Part shown: positions 8,379 to 15,473 of the stretch, piece after piece
Layout of the letters: every line of letters begins with the position of its first letter
Numbering within the stretch: position 1 is the first letter of the stretch
Source: Ideonella sp.
Lineage (GTDB): Bacteria > Pseudomonadota > Gammaproteobacteria > Burkholderiales > Burkholderiaceae_C
DNA: 16,924 bases
Reading direction: 5' to 3'
Assembly: GCF_016702655.1 (NCBI RefSeq)
Contig: NZ_JADJDO010000007.1
Location: 1-16,924, forward strand
Position numbers and translations under genes: made by a program
Notes under the pieces: generated by a model
Database searches by the model: none
What the model saw: the letters and a program-made list of their open reading frames with translations, nothing else
What the model was told of the DNA's origin: nothing

Positions 8379-9146
8379 ATGCAGCATTTGTTCACGCCGC
8401 AGGGCGAGGCGGCGCTCGCCTCGCTTCTGAGCCGGCGGCCGCTGCTCGCCTTCGATTTCGACGGCACGCTGGCGCCGATCGTCGCCAGCCCGGACCGGGC
8501 CAGGATCGCCCCGCAAGTCAGCGCGCGCCTGCGCGCGCTGGGGCAGCGGTTGCCGGTGGCCATCGTCACCGGGCGCTCGGTGGACGACGTGCGCTCGCGG
8601 CTCGGATTCGAGCCCACCTACATCGTCGGCAACCACGGCGCAGAAGACCCCTTCGAGCCCGTTGGCGACCAGGCGCACGTGGTTGCGCTCGACCCGATGC
8701 GAGCCCTGCTGCGCTCGCACGGTGCCCAGCTCGACGCAGCGGGCGTCGTCGTCGAGGACAAGGGCCAGTCGATCGCGCTGCACTATCGCCGCTCGCGCGC
8801 GCGCGCGCGCGCGCGCGCGTTGATCCGCGACCTGCTCGTTGCGGGCGACGGCGGACTGCGCGTCTTCGCAGGCAAGATGGTCGTCAACATCGCGGCGTCG
8901 GACGCACCCGACAAGGCCGACGCGGTGCACCGGCTCGTGCAGCGCTGCGGCGCCTCGTGCGCTCTCTTCGCCGGCGACGACGTCAACGATGAACCGGTAT
9001 TCGCGTCTGCTCCGGCGGACTGGGTGACCGTGCGCGTCGGCAGGGCAGGGCACCCGTCTTCGGCCAGGTTTCATATCGACAACCCGGGCGAAGTGGCTAG
9101 ACTGTTAGGGTGGATCGTTGCACGGCTCGGTGACAGAGCGGACTGA
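8379..9146 (+). CDS. otsB: Trehalose-6-phosphate phosphatase
   Basis: A HAD-superfamily phosphatase that removes phosphate from trehalose-6-phosphate, the second step after OtsA. It has 255 residues, normal for OtsB. HAD motif I is FDFDGTLAP with nucleophile Asp26 and acid Asp28; motif II is in AIVTGRS; the family signature YIVGNHGAE follows; the basic residue of motif III is likely the Lys in FAGKMVVNI; motif IV is FAGDDVNDEP. The gene starts 18 bases after the otsA stop, so the two are probably one transcript. ATG 8379 is preceded only by a weak GAGAGG about 14 bases upstream. A run of 13 CG dinucleotides (8794-8819) encodes an Arg-Ala repeat in the cap region, following the substrate-side segment ALHYRRS. 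Unlike otsA, the gene reads without a frameshift. Confidence 0.95.
   Translation: MQHLFTPQGEAALASLLSRRPLLAFDFDGTLAPIVASPDRARIAPQVSARLRALGQRLPVAIVTGRSVDDVRSRLGFEPTYIVGNHGAEDPFEPVGDQAHVVALDPMRALLRSHGAQLDAAGVVVEDKGQSIALHYRRSRARARARALIRDLLVAGDGGLRVFAGKMVVNIAASDAPDKADAVHRLVQRCGASCALFAGDDVNDEPVFASAPADWVTVRVGRAGHPSSARFHIDNPGEVARLLGWIVARLGDRAD
8794..8819. repeat. (CG)13 dinucleotide tract inside otsB
   Basis: Twenty-six uninterrupted bases of alternating C and G encode Arg-Ala repeats in OtsB (SRARARARAL). Such tracts slip during replication, can adopt Z-DNA and are hard to sequence. A change of one or two units would frameshift otsB; a change of three units would not. The frame is intact at this length. 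Confidence 0.95.
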
Positions 9147-9188
9147 TAGCGGCCGCCCGCACCGCGCATGACCCCAGGGCTGGGAGCT

Positions 9189-9248
9189 GTCCGGCACGAA
9201 GGCCCGTCGGGGCAACGGCAGGACCACCGCGGCGCGCTCGTGTCGGAC
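9189..9248. repeat. Inverted repeat in the leader of the NmrA-like gene
   Basis: GTCCGGCACGA (9189-9199) and TCGTGTCGGAC (9238-9248) are inverted copies that pair over 11 bases with one G-T wobble, around a 38-base loop. The right arm ends seven bases before the Shine-Dalgarno AAGGAG (9256-9261) of the downstream gene. The structure could affect transcription or translation of that gene, act as an otsB 3' structure, or be chance. The rest of the 121-base space holds nothing I recognise. Confidence 0.35.
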
Positions 9249-9267
9249 CACTTCGAAGGAGACAGCT

Positions 9268-10218
9268 ATGGCAGACGCAAGACTGATCGCAGTCGTCGGC
9301 GCCACCGGCGCGCAAGGCGGCGGCCTCGTGCGCGCCATCCTCGCCGATGCGGGCGGCGGCTTCAAGGCGCGCGCGCTGACGCGCAAGGTCGACTCCGACA
9401 ACGCGCGCGCGCTCGCCGCGGCCGGCGCCGAGGTCGTGGCCGCCGACCTGGACGACGAGGCGAGCCTCGTGCGTGCGCTCGACGGCGCGCACGGGGCCTA
9501 CTTCGTGACCAACTTCTGGGAGCACTTCTCGCCCGACAAGGAACAGGCCCAGGCCGCGGCGCTGGCACGCGCGGCCAAGGCGGCCGGCATCGCGCACGCG
9601 GTCTGGTCGACGCTCGAGGATTCGCGCAACTTCATCCCGCTCGCCGACGAGCGCATGCCGACGCTGATGGGCCGCTACAAGGTGCCGCACTTCGACGCCA
9701 AGGGCGAGTCGGACCACCTGTTCACCGATGCCGGCGTACCGACGACCTTCCTGCTGACCTCGTTCTACTGGGAGAACCTGATCTTCTTCGGCCTCGGCCC
9801 CAAGCGCGCCGCCGACGGCGTGCTCGAGTGGGCGATCCCGCTCGGCGCGGGCAGGTTCCCGAGCATCGCGGTCGAGGACATCGGCCGCTGCGCCTACGGC
9901 GTCTTCAAGCGCGGCGCCGAGTTGATCGGCCAGCGCGTCGGCATCGCCGGCGAACTGCTGACCGGCGCCGAGATGGCCGCGGCGATGGGCGCGGCCTTGG
10001 GCGAGCCGGTGCGCTACCAGGCGCTCGACCCGGCGCTGTTTCGCAGCTTCGGCTTTCCCGGCGCCGAGGACCTCGGGAACATGTTCCAGTTCAATGTCGA
10101 GTTCGCCGACGCGTTTTGCGCCGCGCGCGATCCTGCGCGTGCGCGCGCGCTCAACCCGGCGCTGCAGACCTTCGCCCAGTGGCTGGCGGCGAACAAGGCG
10201 CGCATTCCGATCGCTTGA
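9268..10218 (+). CDS. NmrA-like NAD(P)-binding protein
   Basis: A 316-residue atypical short-chain dehydrogenase-fold protein of the NmrA/HSCARG group. The Rossmann glycine motif is VVGATGAQGGG (about residues 9-19), followed by RALTRK as the likely NADP-phosphate contact (about residue 36), AAGAEVVAADLDD, GAYFVTNFWEH and AVWSTLEDSRN. The last replaces the catalytic YxxxK of true dehydrogenases, as expected for NmrA-like sensors. FLLTSFYWENLIFF and SIAVEDIGRCAYGVF are also typical. Such proteins bind NADP(H) and often act as redox sensors or regulators; some are NAD(P)-dependent reductases, so activity is not certain. ATG 9268 has a clear Shine-Dalgarno, AAGGAG, six bases upstream. The gene is 121 bases after otsB and probably has its own promoter. 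There is no frameshift and codon use matches its neighbours. Confidence 0.88.
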   Translation: MADARLIAVVGATGAQGGGLVRAILADAGGGFKARALTRKVDSDNARALAAAGAEVVAADLDDEASLVRALDGAHGAYFVTNFWEHFSPDKEQAQAAALARAAKAAGIAHAVWSTLEDSRNFIPLADERMPTLMGRYKVPHFDAKGESDHLFTDAGVPTTFLLTSFYWENLIFFGLGPKRAADGVLEWAIPLGAGRFPSIAVEDIGRCAYGVFKRGAELIGQRVGIAGELLTGAEMAAAMGAALGEPVRYQALDPALFRSFGFPGAEDLGNMFQFNVEFADAFCAARDPARARALNPALQTFAQWLAANKARIPIA

Positions 10219-10322
10219 GTCGCCGCGACGAAGCGCCTGTGCAATTGCGCAAAAGGAGGCGACTCCGGCTCGGGCCCGCGTCGCGCGACAATTGCGGCAA
10301 TCGAGTCACTTGGAGCCTTGCG

Positions 10323-10553
10323 ATGCCGATCTACGAGTACGCCTGCCAGGACTACGGGCGCGAGTTCGAGACCCTGGTGCGCGGTGGCCGGACGCCACAG
10401 TGCCCGGCCTGCGCCTCGACCGCGCTGGCGAAGAAGCTGTCCGTCTTCGCGACCGCCGACAGCAGCGCCGGCGCGTCGCCGCTGCCGGCCATGCCCGGCC
10501 CCTGTGGCAGCTGCGGCCACCCGGACGGGCCGGGGAGTTGCGCGCTGCAGTAG
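10323..10553 (+). CDS. FmdB-family zinc-ribbon protein with a missing cysteine
   Basis: A 76-residue protein with the typical start MPIYEYAC and the tail ALAKKLSVFATAD followed by a Gly/Pro/Cys-rich end (CGSCGHPDGPGSC). FmdB-like proteins are small putative regulators with a CxxC...CxxC zinc ribbon; their role is poorly known. Here the second Cys of the first pair is Tyr (CQDYG, codon TAC at 10353-10355), leaving Cys8, Cys27 and Cys30. A single G-to-A change from TGC would explain it, either as a real variant or a base error. The start is fixed by the conserved MPIYEY and a TTGGAG nine bases before it. It lies 104 bases after the NmrA-like gene and only 17 bases from the stop of the convergent ligase. 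Confidence 0.85.
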   Translation: MPIYEYACQDYGREFETLVRGGRTPQCPACASTALAKKLSVFATADSSAGASPLPAMPGPCGSCGHPDGPGSCALQ

Positions 10554-10570
10554 CGTCGCGCCTCGGCCGA

Positions 10571-12253
10571 TCAAGCAAAGATCACGCGGCGCGCGTCGGC
10601 GTACCACTCGTCGACGCGCGGCGCAATCGCGCCCTCGATGCGCGCGCGGCGCACCTTCATCGTCGGCGTCAAGAGGCCGTTCTCGATCGACCAGGGTTCG
10701 CGCGCGACGACGATCATGCGCAGGTGCTCGTAGTCGGCGATGCGGCGGTTCACGGCCTGCAGCAGCTCGCCGAGCTCGCGCTCGACGTCGGCGCGCAGCG
10801 CCGGATCGTCCTGGCGCGGGCGGATGTCCTCGGCGAGCACGACGACGGCGTAGGCCGCCGGCTGGCCGACCCCCGAGACCAGCGACAGCTCGATCATCGG
10901 GTGCGCGTTGAGCAGGTTCTCGATCGGCGCCGGCGCGACGTACTTGCCCTTGGCCGTCTTGAACAGCTCCTTGGTGCGGCCGGTGATCTTGAGCATGCCG
11001 TCCGCGCGCCGCTCGCCGCGGTCGCCGGTGCGGAAGAACCCGTCCTCGGTGAACGATTCGGCGGTCAGTTCGGGCTGCCTGTAGTAGCCGCTGAACTGGC
11101 CCGGCGACTTGATCAGGATCTCGCCTTCCGGGCTCAGCCGCACCTCGACGCCGGCCATCGGCGCACCGACCAGCCCGGCTCGCTGAAGCGCTCGTTCGAG
11201 GTGTGCGACAGCGAGTTGTCCTCGGTCTGCGCCGTAGCCCTCGAAGAGCTGCAGGCCCAGGCGCCGGTACCACTGGATGACCTCGGGCGGCAGCGGCGCC
11301 GAGCCGCTGCCGGCCTGCACCACGGCATCCAGCCCGAGGCCCTTGAGCACCTTCTTGGCGACGATGCGGCCGAGGATCGGGATCCGCAGCAGCCGGTCGA
11401 GCTTGGCCGGCGGCATCTTGGCGAACACGCCCTGCTGGAACTTGACCCATAGCCGCGACACCGAGATGAACAGCGTTGGCCGCGCGCGGCGCAGATCCTC
11501 GAGGAAGGTGTCGAGCGCATCGGCGAAGTACAGGCGCGTGCCGCCGTCCACCAGCGACGCGGCCTCGACCCACGAGCGCTCGAAGCTGTGCGCGAGCGGC
11601 AGGTAGGACAGCATGCGGCCCTCGACGCCGGCGCCGACGCGCCGGCGCGTATCGGCGCTGATGATCTCGGCGGTGCGCGTGATGGCGCCGAAGCTCGACA
11701 TCACCCCCTTGGGCTGTCCGGTCGAGCCCGAGGTGTAGATCAGCATCGCCAGTTCGTCGGCCGCACGCTGCGGTCGGCCGGCGAGCGGCTGGGTGCGCGC
11801 GACGATCGCGTCCCAGGTGTCGAACTCGGTCTTCGGTGCGAGCGGGAAGGCGATGCACGGCAGGCCCGCCGGCACGCCCGGGCGCTGCTGCTCCCAGGTG
11901 TCGAGCTTGCCGACGAAGAGCAGGCTCGCCTCGCTGTGGCCGAGCACGTAGCCGATCGTCTCGGCGGTCTCGGTCGGGAAGATCGCGACCGTGGTGTAGC
12001 CAGCCATCCAGATCGCGAGTTCGGCCATGATGAAGTGGGCGCAGTTCTTCGACAGGATCGCGATCCGCGCGCCGCGCGGGAAGCCCTGTGCCTGCAGGTG
12101 CGCGGCCATGCGCCGCGACTGGTCGAGCACCTGGGCCCAGGTGTAGTCGATCACCTGCCCGCCGCCGACGGGCTGGGTCAGGTAGATGCGCTCGGGATGG
12201 CCCGCTTCGTGCTCGAGAACGTAGTCGAGGATGAGCTTGTTGTCGGCGTTCAT
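10571..12253 (-). CDS. Long-chain acyl-CoA synthetase-like AMP-binding ligase
   Basis: An ANL-superfamily adenylating enzyme of 560 residues, most like long-chain fatty acid:CoA ligases, which activate fatty acids with ATP and CoA. Marks are the P-loop LIYTSGSTGQPKG, LPLAHSFERSW, the hinge-side GFFRTGDRGER, ITGRTKELFKTAKGKYVAP and the near-C-terminal LTPTMKVRR carrying the adenylation Lys. An apparently open frame hides two compensating indels: an extra base near 11228 and a missing base near 11170. Between them about 20 residues are read in the wrong frame. The correct frame gives GYG(Q/A)TEDNSLSHTSNERFSEPG, which restores the YGxTE adenylate-binding motif. ATG 12253 starts just before the conserved NKLILDYVLEHE; the RBS is weak. 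It is divergent from the nitroreductase gene and is not obviously linked to it. Confidence 0.92.
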   Translation of the reverse strand: MNADNKLILDYVLEHEAGHPERIYLTQPVGGGQVIDYTWAQVLDQSRRMAAHLQAQGFPRGARIAILSKNCAHFIMAELAIWMAGYTTVAIFPTETAETIGYVLGHSEASLLFVGKLDTWEQQRPGVPAGLPCIAFPLAPKTEFDTWDAIVARTQPLAGRPQRAADELAMLIYTSGSTGQPKGVMSSFGAITRTAEIISADTRRRVGAGVEGRMLSYLPLAHSFERSWVEAASLVDGGTRLYFADALDTFLEDLRRARPTLFISVSRLWVKFQQGVFAKMPPAKLDRLLRIPILGRIVAKKVLKGLGLDAVVQAGSGSAPLPPEVIQWYRRLGLQLFEGYGADRGQLAVAHLERALQRAGLVGAPMAGVEVRLSPEGEILIKSPGQFSGYYRQPELTAESFTEDGFFRTGDRGERRADGMLKITGRTKELFKTAKGKYVAPAPIENLLNAHPMIELSLVSGVGQPAAYAVVVLAEDIRPRQDDPALRADVERELGELLQAVNRRIADYEHLRMIVVAREPWSIENGLLTPTMKVRRARIEGAIAPRVDEWYADARRVIFA

Positions 12254-12320
12254 GGGCGATTCGGTGTCGGGCGGAAGAGGAGTGGCAGGCTAAGGCCTCG
12301 CGATCCACGGCGCCACTGGT

Positions 12321-12344
12321 GAAATCCTTCTGTTGGAATCCTTC
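12321..12344. promoter_or_regulatory. Direct repeat in the ligase/nitroreductase divergent space
   Basis: GAAATCCTTC (12321-12330) and GGAATCCTTC (12335-12344) are near-identical 10-base direct repeats 14 bases apart, in an otherwise GC-rich 134-base divergent space. A TAGAAT hexamer at 12362-12367 could be a -10 for the nitroreductase gene, though no proper -35 sits 17 bases before it. The repeats could be an operator half-site pair. Support is by pattern only. Confidence 0.3.
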
Positions 12345-12387
12345 AGCCCGCGTCGGCTCCCTAGAATCGAGAGGAGAGGTCCGCGCC

Positions 12388-14287
12388 ATGCCCAAGATCC
12401 TGTGGGTTGCGTTGCCGTTGCTCATGGCTGTGGCCTGGCTGTCGTGGCGGGTGCTGCGCCGGCGCCCGCCGTCGCGGCGCTGGCCTGAACGTCGCATCGA
12501 GCCTGCTGCTGCTGCTGTACGTGGGCAGCACGGCGGGCCTCGGCATCTTCTGGGTCGCGAACCAGCAACTGCCGGTCTTCGACTGGCACTACCTGTTCGG
12601 CTACGCCACGCTGCTGCTGCTCGCGCTCCATCTCGCGTTCAACTGGCGTGTCGTGTGGCGCTTCCTGGTGCGGCGGGCTGCGCCGGATGCCAGCGTTGGC
12701 GCCGCCCCGCTGCCGAGGCGCCGGCGCGCGCTCGCGCTGTTCGGCACGCTGGCCGCCGTCGGCGCGGCCTACTGGGCCGGATGGCGCAGCGGGCGCAGCC
12801 AGGCGCAAGCCGGCAGCGACATCGCAACACCGGATGCCGACCCTGGCGCGGCGATGGCAATGGTCGAGCGCTTCCATGCCCAGTCGTCCAACTCGCGCGG
12901 CGGCGTGCTGCTGCGCGCGCCGGGCGTCGATTGGGGCGACGCGCCGGCGCCGTTCAAGCAGTACCCTGGTGCGGCGCGGATCGCGCTGCCGAACGGGATG
13001 CCAGCAGCTGGCGCGCCGTTCGATCTTGCCGCGCTGGCCACCGTGCTCTGGCACACGGCCGGCATCACCGCCGTGCGCGCGCCGATCCGCTTGCGCGCTT
13101 CGCCCTCGTCGGGGGCGCTGTTCGCGACCGAACTCTACGTCGCGGTGCGCTCGCTGCCCGGCTTGCCCGCCGGGGTGTGGCACTACGACGCGCTGGGCCA
13201 TGCGCTGGAGCGTCTCGAGGGCGACGCGCCTGCCGCCGCGCAGATCGCCGCCGCGGCCGACGAGACGGCGCTGCAGGGTGCGGCCGCGATCGTCGTCGCG
13301 ACCGCGGTCTTCCGGCGCAGCGGCCACAAGTACCGCGACCGCACCTATCGCTACCTGCTCGCCGACCTCGGCCATGCGATCGAGAACCTGCGCGTCGCGG
13401 CGATCGAACTCGGTGCGCAATGCCGCTTCGCAATGCGCTTCGACGAGGCGCGATGTGCCGCGGCGCTCGGGCTCGACGAGGCTGAAGAGGGCGTTCTTGC
13501 CTGGCTCGCGCTAATCCCGCGGCCGCCTGCCGCGCCAGTGGCGCCGCCTGCGCAGGCAGCCGCCGCTGCGAGTGCGCCTGCGCCACCGCAGCGCGCTGCG
13601 GCCGCGAAGTCGTCGCCGCTCGGCATCACCGGCGCGATGCACGCCGCGACCTCGCTCGCGGCGCCGCGGGTGGCGCCGCAGCGCGCCGCGCTCGCGCCGC
13701 AGCCGGCCGCTGGCGCGATCACCCTGCCGCCAGCGCCCTCCGTGCGCGCCGACGCGCTGCGCGTGATCGCGACCCGGCGCTCGGTGCGCCGCTTCTCAGG
13801 CACGGCGCTTGAACTCGACGTGCTCTCGGCGGTGCTCGGCGCTTTGATGGAGCCGCAGGCTTCGTTGTCGCAGGCGCTGCGTGTCGCCGTCGTTGTCAAC
13901 GCCGTAGCCGGCCTCGCGCCGGGTGCCTATCGCTACGACGCGCAGCGCCACGTGCTCGAGCCGCGCCGCGTCGGCCCAGACTTGCGTGCAGCAGCGCGCG
14001 CCGCCGCGCTGGATCAGGACGTGATCGGCGACGCGCAAGCGGTGTTCGTGCTCGGCGTCGATCGCGAAGCGCTGCAGGCCGACCCGGCGGGCGCGTTGCG
14101 CGGCTATCGGCATGCGTTGCTGCAGGCAGGCTGCATCGGCGAGCTCATCTACCTCGCCGCCGGCGCGCGCGGCCTCGCGGCCTGCGCGGTCGGTGCGTTC
14201 TACGACGCCGAAGCGGCGGCGCTCGTCGGCGCCGACCCGGCGCGCGAATGGGTGCTGCACCTGGTTGCGCTCGGCGTGCCAGCCTGA
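12388..14287 (+). CDS. Membrane-anchored tandem nitroreductase, SagB/ThcOx type
   Basis: About 632 residues after correction. An N-terminal membrane part has four hydrophobic segments: ILWVALPLLMAVAWLSW, LNVASSLLLLLYVGSTAGLGI, DWHYLFGYATLLLLALHLAFNW and ALALFGTLAAVGAAYWAGW. The His residues in the third resemble the DUF4405/cytochrome b-like helices that can bind heme. Then come two nitroreductase-like domains. The first (about 150-370) has SagB-style FKQYPGAARIALP, RASPSSGALFATELYVAV, GVWHYD and LADLGHAIENL. An Ala/Pro-rich linker of about 80 residues follows. The second domain (from about 450) has VIATRRSVRRFSG, GAYRYD and a conserved C-terminus. An indel near 12480 separates the first helix from the rest. 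ATG 12388 is supported by GAGGAGAGG at 12371-12379. SagB/ThcOx homologues are FMN oxidases of azolines in peptide natural products; no cyclodehydratase or precursor is seen here, so the substrate is unknown. Confidence 0.85.
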
Positions 14288-14301
14288 CCGGCCCTGGCCG
14301 G
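14288..14301. terminator. Palindrome just after the nitroreductase stop
   Basis: CCGGCC and GGCCGG are separated by two bases and start directly after the TGA at 14285-14287. It could form a short hairpin ending or protecting the nitroreductase mRNA. No T-run follows closely (TTTT only at about 14313), so this is weak. The remaining bases up to the next gene hold only its Shine-Dalgarno. Confidence 0.25.
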
Positions 14302-14373
14302 GCGCCTGCACGGTTTTGCACCGCGCGGGGGGCGCTGGCATCATGGGCGCCCGCGCAGCGCCAAGGAGCACCC

Positions 14374-15402
14374 ATGCAGACCACCCGCCTCGGCCGCACC
14401 GGCCTCGTCGTCTCGCGCCTGTGCCTGGGCATGATGACCTACGGCACGCCGAAGTGGCGGCCCTGGGTGCTCGACGAGACGGCCAGCCGCCCGCTCGTCA
14501 GGCACGCGGTCGAGCAGGGCATCAACTTCTTCGACAGCGCCGACATGTACTCGGCCGGCGAGAGCGAGGTGCTCACCGGCCGCTTCGTGCGCGAGTTCTG
14601 CCAGCGCGACGAAATCGTCGTCGCGACCAAGCTGTTCTACCCGGTGGGCCTGGGCTTGGGCAGCGGACTGGCGCCGGCGGCCAATGCGCACGAGCCGCGT
14701 CCCAACACGAGCGGTCTGTCGAGGAAGCGCATCCTGCACGCCGTGGACGCGAGCCTGCAGCGGCTCGGCATGGACTACATCGACCTCTACCAGATCCACC
14801 GCTGGGACCCGGCCACGCCGATCGAGGAGACGATGGAGGCGCTGCACGACGTCGTCAAGGCCGGCAAGGTGCGCTACCTCGGCGCGAGCTCGATGTGGGC
14901 CTGGCAGTTCGCGAAGGCGCAGGAGGTCGCGCGCCGCCACGGCTGGACGCCGTTCGCGAGCATGCAGAACCACTACAACCTCGCCTACCGCGAGGAGGAG
15001 CGCGAGATGATCCCGCTGTGCCGCGACCAGGGCGTGGCGCTGATTCCCTGGAGCCCGCTCGCGCGCGGCTTTCTCGCCGGCAACCGCAAGGCCGACGACC
15101 TTCAGGCCGGCGCGACCGCGCGCGCGAGCACCGACGACATCGCGCAACGGCTCTACTACCGCGCGAGCGACTTCCAGACCGTGGAGCGCCTCTCGGCGCT
15201 GGCGCAGGCCAGGGGCGTGAGCAACGCGACGCTCGCCTACGCCTGGTTGCTGCACAAGGGCGTCACGGCGCCCATCTTCGGTGCGAGCAAGCCCGAGCAG
15301 ATCGACCAGGCGGTGGCCGCGGTGTCGACGACGCTATCGGCCGACGAGATCGTGCAGCTCGAGCAGGGCTACGAGCCGCATCCGGTGCTCGGGCATGTCT
15401 GA
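14374..15402 (+). CDS. Aldo/keto reductase
   Basis: A 342-residue NADPH-dependent oxidoreductase of the aldo/keto reductase superfamily, YajO/YhdN-like, with a TIM-barrel fold. The catalytic tetrad is visible as Asp54 and Tyr59 (FFDSADMYSAGESE), Lys86 (VATKLF) and His142 (YQIHRWD). Other marks are the N-terminal TTRLGRTGLVVSRLCLGMMTYG, VRYLGASSMWAWQ, SMQNHYNL, IPWSPLARGFLAG and the cofactor-binding IFGASKPEQI. The loop after Lys86 (about residues 90-115, GLGLGSGLAPAANAHEPRPN) looks longer than usual. ATG 14374 follows AAGGAG at 14363-14368 and begins the family N-terminus; the frame is open further upstream but has no family sequence there. The physiological substrate is unknown. It has no frameshift. 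It follows the nitroreductase by 86 bases and could be co-transcribed with it. Confidence 0.93.
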   Translation: MQTTRLGRTGLVVSRLCLGMMTYGTPKWRPWVLDETASRPLVRHAVEQGINFFDSADMYSAGESEVLTGRFVREFCQRDEIVVATKLFYPVGLGLGSGLAPAANAHEPRPNTSGLSRKRILHAVDASLQRLGMDYIDLYQIHRWDPATPIEETMEALHDVVKAGKVRYLGASSMWAWQFAKAQEVARRHGWTPFASMQNHYNLAYREEEREMIPLCRDQGVALIPWSPLARGFLAGNRKADDLQAGATARASTDDIAQRLYYRASDFQTVERLSALAQARGVSNATLAYAWLLHKGVTAPIFGASKPEQIDQAVAAVSTTLSADEIVQLEQGYEPHPVLGHV

Positions 15403-15420
15403 CGCTGCGCGCCGATCTGG

Positions 15421-15455
15421 GCGAGTGCGGCCGCAGCTCAGCAGGCCGCACTTGC
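15421..15455. terminator. Strong hairpin between convergent genes
   Basis: GCGAGTGCGGCC (15421-15432) pairs with GGCCGCACTTGC (15444-15455) over 12 bases with a single G-T wobble and an 11-base loop. It lies in the 71-base space between the convergent aldo/keto reductase and ATPase genes, where it is well placed to act as a bidirectional terminator. No T-tract follows on the plus strand, so termination may be of the T-less kind or Rho-assisted. Confidence 0.65.
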
Positions 15456-15473
15456 GACAGCCGCTTCAGGCGC

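Noticed and set aside
5978..8992. A 1004-residue fusion extending OtsA across otsB
   Set aside because: After about 7590 the frame leaves the GT20 sequence, which continues in another frame; the downstream part is a low-complexity Arg-rich shadow.
7569..9074. A 501-codon antisense open frame opposite otsA and otsB
   Set aside because: No domain or start context; shadow of the coding strand.
9168..10553. A 461-codon frame spanning the NmrA-like and FmdB-type genes
   Set aside because: Only its last 76 residues, from 10323, are real; the rest is an Arg-rich shadow of the NmrA-like gene.
10014..12497. An 827-codon minus-strand open frame across the ligase region
   Set aside because: It is an out-of-frame shadow of the ligase gene; only a short stretch near 11170-11228 carries true ligase sequence, because of the double indel.
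12388..14287. A peptide natural-product (azoline) biosynthesis cluster around the SagB-type protein
   Set aside because: No YcaO/cyclodehydratase, precursor peptide or exporter is present on either side within the window.
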